Under the pieces are notes generated by a model. It was given only the letters and a program-made list of their open reading frames with translations, was not told the origin of the DNA and made no database searches. 64,000 nucleotides of DNA from Aeromonas encheleia (GTDB taxonomy: Bacteria; Pseudomonadota; Gammaproteobacteria; Enterobacterales; Aeromonadaceae). The translations under genes were made by a program, and so were the position numbers. Where the stretch lies: positions 339,501 through 403,500 of the forward strand of contig NZ_LR134376.1 in assembly GCF_900637545.1 (NCBI RefSeq). Reading direction: 5' to 3'. This document shows, one piece after another, positions 59,846 through 64,000 of the stretch. The stretch's first letter is position 1. Every line of letters begins with the position of its first letter.

Positions 59846-61009
59846 TCAGATCCCGGCCAGTGCCAGCGCCTGACGATAGTATTCGTTGGCCTTGTTGGTG
59901 AGGCGGCGCTTGTCCATCAGCTGGCCGAGGGCGTGGCAGACGGCGGCACTGGGGGCGCGTTTGACCTCCTGCTCCAGCAGACGCTGGGCCTCATCCAGCT
60001 GGCCGGCCAGCAGATAGACCTGGGCCAGCGCCGCTTCGGCGCCCGGCTGATCCTGCAGCTTTTGCAGCAGAGTCAGTATGGGTTGATAGTCATCCAGCTT
60101 GAGCCTGGGCAGGCGGGCGAACAGCTCGGGGGCCGGCTGCTTGCGCAGCGCCTCCAGCCAGAGTTCGGCCGCCTCGCCGTCGGCCCCGAGCTGGCGCAGG
60201 CGATCGCCGTAGCTGGCCAGCAGTACGGGATCCTGGCGCAGCTTGCGCGGCAGCTCCTGCCAGACCGGGCGCAGGGTCTCGAGCGCCTCGCCGGCGGCCT
60301 CGAGCCGACCGGTCCAGGCCTGATGCAGCAGATCTTCTTCCTGCTGGGGGGTCAGCTTGCCCACCTTGCGCAGGGCCGGGGCGAGATCGATCAGGGCCGC
60401 CCAGTCCTGGCGGGCCAGATACACCTGGCGCAGCTGATCCAGCACCATGGGGTGGCGCGGATTGAGGGCGTAGACGGACTCGAGCCGACCGAGGGCGCTG
60501 TCGTATTGGCCCTGCTCTATCTGCAGCTGGGTCTGGATCAGGGTCAGTGCCAGCTCGGCCTTGGGGTTCTCCTCCTGCGCCTTCTGCAGGTAGTGATCCC
60601 GGCGCACGTCATCGCCCCGGGCCTGGGCCACCCTGGCGGCACTCAGGTAGTTGAGCAGCGGGGTGTCGCTGTTGTCGGCCCCCTTGATCAGCAGCTTCTC
60701 GGCCTGGTTGTAGTGACCCTCGGCCATGGCCAGGGTCGCATTCACCGTCTGCAGGTTGGCCTTGCGGCGGCGACGGGAACCAAACCAGCCTTGCGTCTTG
60801 CGGCGCAGGCCGAACACCCGGCTCAGCAGCCACTCCAGCACGAGCAGGGCGCCGTAGAACAGCACCGCCAGGATCACGGCACTGGTGACCGAGGACTCCA
60901 CCGTGTAGTTGCCGAGGGAGATGAGCACGTAGCCCTTGTTGCCGGAGGCTTCGGGGCCGAACATCAGGCCCGCCACCATCACGGCCACCACTAGGATCAG
61001 ACGAATCAT
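59846..61009 (-). CDS. hemY: Heme biosynthesis-associated protein HemY
   Basis: 387-residue inner-membrane protein with two N-terminal membrane helices (about 5-22 and 40-60) and a cytoplasmic or periplasmic TPR region (LANEYYRQALALAGI at the end, ADNSDTPLLNYLSAARVAQARGDDV). HemY homologues in the hem operon are not protoporphyrinogen oxidases; the molecular role is unclear. Last gene of hemC-hemD-hemX-hemY, 10 bases after hemX. Confidence 0.92.
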   Translation of the reverse strand: MIRLILVVAVMVAGLMFGPEASGNKGYVLISLGNYTVESSVTSAVILAVLFYGALLVLEWLLSRVFGLRRKTQGWFGSRRRRKANLQTVNATLAMAEGHYNQAEKLLIKGADNSDTPLLNYLSAARVAQARGDDVRRDHYLQKAQEENPKAELALTLIQTQLQIEQGQYDSALGRLESVYALNPRHPMVLDQLRQVYLARQDWAALIDLAPALRKVGKLTPQQEEDLLHQAWTGRLEAAGEALETLRPVWQELPRKLRQDPVLLASYGDRLRQLGADGEAAELWLEALRKQPAPELFARLPRLKLDDYQPILTLLQKLQDQPGAEAALAQVYLLAGQLDEAQRLLEQEVKRAPSAAVCHALGQLMDKRRLTNKANEYYRQALALAGI

Positions 61010-61019
61010 GGGCGTCTCC

Positions 61020-62081
61020 TCAGTTGCCGGCCAGGATGCGTTGCAGGCGCTCGTTCAGCACCTGCTCCAGCATGGCCTGGGTCTTGAACTGATCCGGATA
61101 GTCGAACTGGATCTGCTCGCCTTTGAGCTTGTCGAGCTCGGACTGCATGTATTGGGTGGCGCTGTTGTCGACGTCGAAGTACTGGGTCAGCCAGCGCTGG
61201 GCCTTGTCCAGGCTGTCTTCATACAGCGCCTGCTGCTCGCGGTAGACCGCCAGCTGGGCTTGCAGCAGCTTGGTTTTGAGGTTCTCGCGCAGGAAGATTT
61301 CCTGCTGCGGGGAGAGCAGCGCCTCCACGGCGCCATCGCGGCGACGGATGGTGATGAAGTTCTCGGTGAACTTGACCCAGTTCTTCTTCAGGTTGCTCTG
61401 CCATTCGTCCGGGCTGGTGCTGACCGCCTGATCCGGCTCGGCCTTGGCTTGTGGCATGCTGACGGTGGAGAGGGGCAGCAGCTCGATCTGATCCGAGAGG
61501 GCGGCCAGTTTCAGGGTCAGCCCCTCGCGGTCGACCCGCGGCATGCCCTTGAGCTGGGCGATGTCTTCCGCCAGCGCCTTGCGGATCGGCATCAGGCTGG
61601 GATCGTTGAGCGCCTTGATCCGCTCGTCGGCGTTGCCGAGCAGGGTGATGGCGGAGATGAGGTCATGCTCGAGCCACAGCTTGCGGCCCGCCATGCGTAC
61701 CAGGTATTCGGATTCGGCCAGCATCCAGTCGTTGGGCCGCTTGTCGTTGAGATCCAGCACCCTATGCTGCAGCCCGTCCAGCGCCTCCTGCAGCTGTTGC
61801 TGGCTCTTGCCGAGCACGGCCAGCTGCTGCGCATCCTTGCTGTTGCTCTGATCCAGCTTGCCCATGACCTCGGCCAGCTGCTGCTTGAGCGCACTCAGCT
61901 CGGCCTGCTGGGCGACGGCGTTCCGGTGCCCGTGCAGATAGAGGCCGCCGGCCAGCCCGAGGGCCAGCAGGATGGCGACGCCGCCGAGGAGTGCACCGGA
62001 GCGGTGCTTGCCGTTCTTGGGCTCGAGCGCCGGTGCGGCAGGGGCCGCGGCGTTCGGCTGGACTTCTTGCTGATCAGTCAT
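61020..62081 (-). CDS. hemX: HemX, membrane-anchored hem-operon protein
   Basis: 353 residues. A Pro/Ala-rich cytoplasmic N-terminus, one membrane helix at ~33-50, then a long coiled-coil region (~58-105; SALKQQLAEVMGKLDQSNSKD, QLQEALDGLQHRVLDL) and a helical domain. It is often annotated as uroporphyrinogen-III methyltransferase, but it lacks that fold; the role is probably in organising heme synthesis enzymes. Overlaps the hemD stop by 4 bases. Confidence 0.92.
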   Translation of the reverse strand: MTDQQEVQPNAAAPAAPALEPKNGKHRSGALLGGVAILLALGLAGGLYLHGHRNAVAQQAELSALKQQLAEVMGKLDQSNSKDAQQLAVLGKSQQQLQEALDGLQHRVLDLNDKRPNDWMLAESEYLVRMAGRKLWLEHDLISAITLLGNADERIKALNDPSLMPIRKALAEDIAQLKGMPRVDREGLTLKLAALSDQIELLPLSTVSMPQAKAEPDQAVSTSPDEWQSNLKKNWVKFTENFITIRRRDGAVEALLSPQQEIFLRENLKTKLLQAQLAVYREQQALYEDSLDKAQRWLTQYFDVDNSATQYMQSELDKLKGEQIQFDYPDQFKTQAMLEQVLNERLQRILAGN

Positions 62082-62812
62082 TCCATCTTCCTCAGTTCCA
62101 GGGCGGCCGTCAGGGCCTGGTTGGATGCACCTTGGGCAATCACGATACGGGTAAAACCAGCCGCCTCGGCCTGTTCGGCTACGCGGGGGCTGGGCACCAC
62201 CAACAGGCGGTCATGAAGCCAGGGCTGCTGCTGGCTTGGCACCAGTTCCAGCAGCCGTTGCAGCAGTTCACCACTGGTGATGAGCAGGCTGTCGAGCCCG
62301 GCCGTCTGCCAGTGGCGAGTCAATTCGTTTCCGTCGAGCTCGGGGTAATGGCGCTCGTAGGTGGCACAATAGTGCACCAGTGCGCCGCGTGAGGCCAGCT
62401 CCCGGGCGATGAGATCCCGGCCACCGTTGCCGCGCAGGATCAGCACCCGTTTGCCGGTCATCGCTTGCAGGGCCGGCAGCAGCAGCAGTCCCTCACTGCG
62501 AGGATCCTGCGGACTCTGCGCCTTGACCCCCACCTCGGCGAAGGCGTCGGCGCTGGCCTGACCGACCGCAAAGTACTCAATATGTGGCCAGGTCAGACCA
62601 GTTTGCAACAGAAAATGATGAGCAAAATGAATTGCATGGGCGCTGACGGCGATGATGATGTCCGCCGTCGGTAGTAAGGCGGGCAGGCGGGACAGCTCGT
62701 CGCCCGGCCGGGTCTCCAGCAACGGGCAACAGAGCGGGCTGTGGCCGTGCCGGCGCAGCAACTGCACCAGCTCGTCGGCCTGCCTGGCAGGGCGCACCAC
62801 CAGCGGGATCAT
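62078..62812 (-). CDS. hemD: Uroporphyrinogen-III synthase HemD
   Basis: 244 residues from ATG 62812 (MIPLVVRPARQADELVQLL). HemD closes hydroxymethylbilane with inversion of ring D. Conserved patterns: IIAVSAHAIHFAHHFL, VGQASADAF, GKRVLILRGNGGRDLIA and LDSLLITSGELLQRL. The family is poorly conserved, but these match well. It lies 40 bases after hemC and overlaps hemX by 4 bases; transcription from hemC. Confidence 0.93.
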   Translation of the reverse strand: MIPLVVRPARQADELVQLLRRHGHSPLCCPLLETRPGDELSRLPALLPTADIIIAVSAHAIHFAHHFLLQTGLTWPHIEYFAVGQASADAFAEVGVKAQSPQDPRSEGLLLLPALQAMTGKRVLILRGNGGRDLIARELASRGALVHYCATYERHYPELDGNELTRHWQTAGLDSLLITSGELLQRLLELVPSQQQPWLHDRLLVVPSPRVAEQAEAAGFTRIVIAQGASNQALTAALELRKME

Positions 62813-62852
62813 CAGGCCGCGCCCAACGGTTGTGGCCTGACCCGGCCCGCGC

Positions 62853-63782
62853 TCATGGGCGGTAGACCTCGGCCAGGATGGCGTCGGCACCGGCGGCCAG
62901 CAGGCGCTGGGCCAGGGCGTCGCCGAGCGCCTCGCCATCGGCAAGGGGGCCGCGGATCTCGTCCCGGATCACCCGACGGCCATCCGGGCTGCCCACCAGG
63001 CCGCGCAACCAGACTTCATCACCCTGTACCAGGGCATAGGCACCGATGGGGACCTGACAGCCCCCTTGCAGGGCACGATTCATGGCGCGCTCGGTCAGCA
63101 CCCGGATCCGGGTCTCGGCATGCTCCAGCGGGGCCAGCAGGGCGTGCAGCTCGTGATCGTCCTGGCGGCACTCGATGCCGACCGCACCCTGACCGTTGGC
63201 GGGCAGGCTCTGCTCCGGCTCGATGAAGGCGGTGATGCGGTCTGCCATCTCCAGCCGTATCAGGCCGGCGGCGGCGAGTATGATGGCGTCATATTCACCG
63301 GCATCCAGCTTGGCGAGGCGGGTGTTGACGTTGCCGCGCAGGTCGCGGATCACCAGATCCGGGCGGGCAGCCCGCAGCTGGCACTGACGGCGCAGGCTGG
63401 AGGTGCCGACCACGGCGCCCTGCGGCAGCGCGTCGAGCTGCTTGAAGCGGTTGGAGACGAAGGCATCGCGCGGATCTTCCCGCTCGCAGATGGTGTGCAG
63501 GCCGAGCCCTTCCGGGAACTCCACCGGCACGTCTTTCATGGAGTGGACCGCGATGTCGGCACGCCCCTCCAGCATGGCAGTCTCCAGCTCCTTGACGAAC
63601 AGCCCCTTGCCGCCGACCTTGGCGAGGGGGGTATCCAGGATCTTGTCACCCTGGGTGCTCATGGGCACCAGTTCGACCTGCAGATCGGGATAGAGGGCTT
63701 CCAGCCGATCTTTCACAAAGTTGGCCTGCCACAGGGCCAGTGGGCTCTTGCGAGTGGCAATTCTCAGGGTTCGGGCTGCCAT
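62853..63782 (-). CDS. hemC: Porphobilinogen deaminase HemC
   Basis: 309 residues from ATG 63782 ([20 protein letters not shown]), chosen by alignment with E. coli HemC; ATGs at 63800 and 63845 extend it without support. It polymerises four porphobilinogens. The dipyrromethane-cofactor Cys242 is in [15 protein letters not shown], the substrate-binding Asp is in [15 protein letters not shown], and the arginines are in [20 protein letters not shown]. First gene of the hem operon; the divergent neighbour, usually cyaA, is outside the window. A Fur-box-like sequence lies upstream. Confidence 0.95.
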   Translation of the reverse strand: MAARTLRIATRKSPLALWQANFVKDRLEALYPDLQVELVPMSTQGDKILDTPLAKVGGKGLFVKELETAMLEGRADIAVHSMKDVPVEFPEGLGLHTICEREDPRDAFVSNRFKQLDALPQGAVVGTSSLRRQCQLRAARPDLVIRDLRGNVNTRLAKLDAGEYDAIILAAAGLIRLEMADRITAFIEPEQSLPANGQGAVGIECRQDDHELHALLAPLEHAETRIRVLTERAMNRALQGGCQVPIGAYALVQGDEVWLRGLVGSPDGRRVIRDEIRGPLADGEALGDALAQRLLAAGADAILAEVYRP

Positions 63783-63888
63783 ATCAATCAGTTGTTTCAT
63801 CTTTAGAAGGAAAACGATCTTACCACCCTTTGCAGGGGCTTTCATGGCACAGCCGGCAAAAGCGGGGCCAGGTTCAAAAAAGGTGGCT

Positions 63889-63904
63889 GAAAATGATTTT
63901 CATT
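63889..63904. promoter_or_regulatory. Fur-box-like site upstream of hemC
   Basis: GAAAATGATTTTCATT matches the Fur consensus GATAATGATAATCATTATC at about 14 of 19 places when extended to AAG. It lies ~107 bases before the hemC ATG, within the gap to the next (off-window) gene. The adjacent stretch to the window end is AT-rich and could hold divergent promoters. Confidence 0.5.
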
Positions 63905-64000
63905 AAGTCAGGATGATATGTTAACGATATGAAATTATTAACTTTTATTGCTTTCCATTGATACCGTTATGGAGCCCGCCAGAAATAATCCGGTGATTCA

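Noticed and set aside
61020..62081. Uroporphyrinogen-III C-methyltransferase activity for HemX.
   Set aside because: The protein is a membrane-anchored coiled-coil protein without the SAM-binding tetrapyrrole methylase fold; the common product name is misleading.

Overview
This 64-kb window is chromosomal DNA of a GC-rich gammaproteobacterium. The MSHA pilus cluster running into mreBCD, the mreBCD-maf-rng-yhdP-nitrilase-tldD order, the fused thiD-thiE gene, the hemCDXY operon and the porin all point to Aeromonas. I inferred the genus from gene content and protein similarity, not from a database search, and do not call the species. Most of the window is conserved core genome with tight gene packing.

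Layout. 1-4.9 kb: end of the MSHA type IV pilus operon (mshC end, mshD, mshO, mshP, mshQ). 5.1-17.1 kb: cell-shape and envelope block mreB-mreC-mreD-maf-rng-yhdP, then a two-gene insertion (Dabb-domain protein plus nucleotidyltransferase), a nitrilase and tldD. 17.2-25.0 kb: a small orphan gene, a MarC protein, an MHS-type transporter, a PP-loop ATPase, ypfJ, a GNAT enzyme, a 58-residue peptide ORF, a 158-bp tandem array and a Na+/H+ antiporter. 25.2-34.2 kb: metH, a Gfo/Idh/MocA oxidoreductase, rimK, and a two-component system divergent from two small exported proteins. 34.2-41.2 kb: the thiamine operon thiC-thiDE-thiF-thiS-thiG-thiH under a TPP riboswitch. 41.25-45.1 kb: an accessory segment with a mosaic of palindromes, three hypothetical genes and an AIPR-family anti-phage candidate; the AIPR gene and its neighbours are clearly AT-rich compared with the flanks. 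45.1-59.8 kb: a Vat-like acetyltransferase, lpoB, several GNAT enzymes, a diguanylate cyclase, ExoD, a HxlR/YdhR pair, an acyltransferase, a TonB-dependent siderophore receptor with a PepSY partner, a candidate structured RNA, a methyltransferase, a porin, glpX and a YkgJ protein. 59.8-63.8 kb: hemY-hemX-hemD-hemC on the minus strand with a Fur-box-like site upstream of hemC.

How the genes work together. MreBCD, YhdP, LpoB and the porin serve cell shape, peptidoglycan and outer membrane. The thi operon makes the thiazole and pyrimidine halves of thiamine and joins them, with feedback through the riboswitch. HemC and HemD make uroporphyrinogen III, and iron acquisition (TonB receptor) and heme synthesis both carry Fur-like sites.

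The most unusual features are: (i) an isolated AIPR gene whose N-terminal nuclease-like motif has lost its lysine; (ii) a REP-like repeat pair inserted in frame into the start of thiH; (iii) a 158-bp tandem array that copies the 3' end and terminator of the antiporter gene; (iv) a multi-hairpin RNA candidate near 55.9-56.1 kb; (v) a two-gene insertion upstream of the nitrilase flanked by a duplicated ribosome-binding site; (vi) an unrecognised 58-residue peptide gene.
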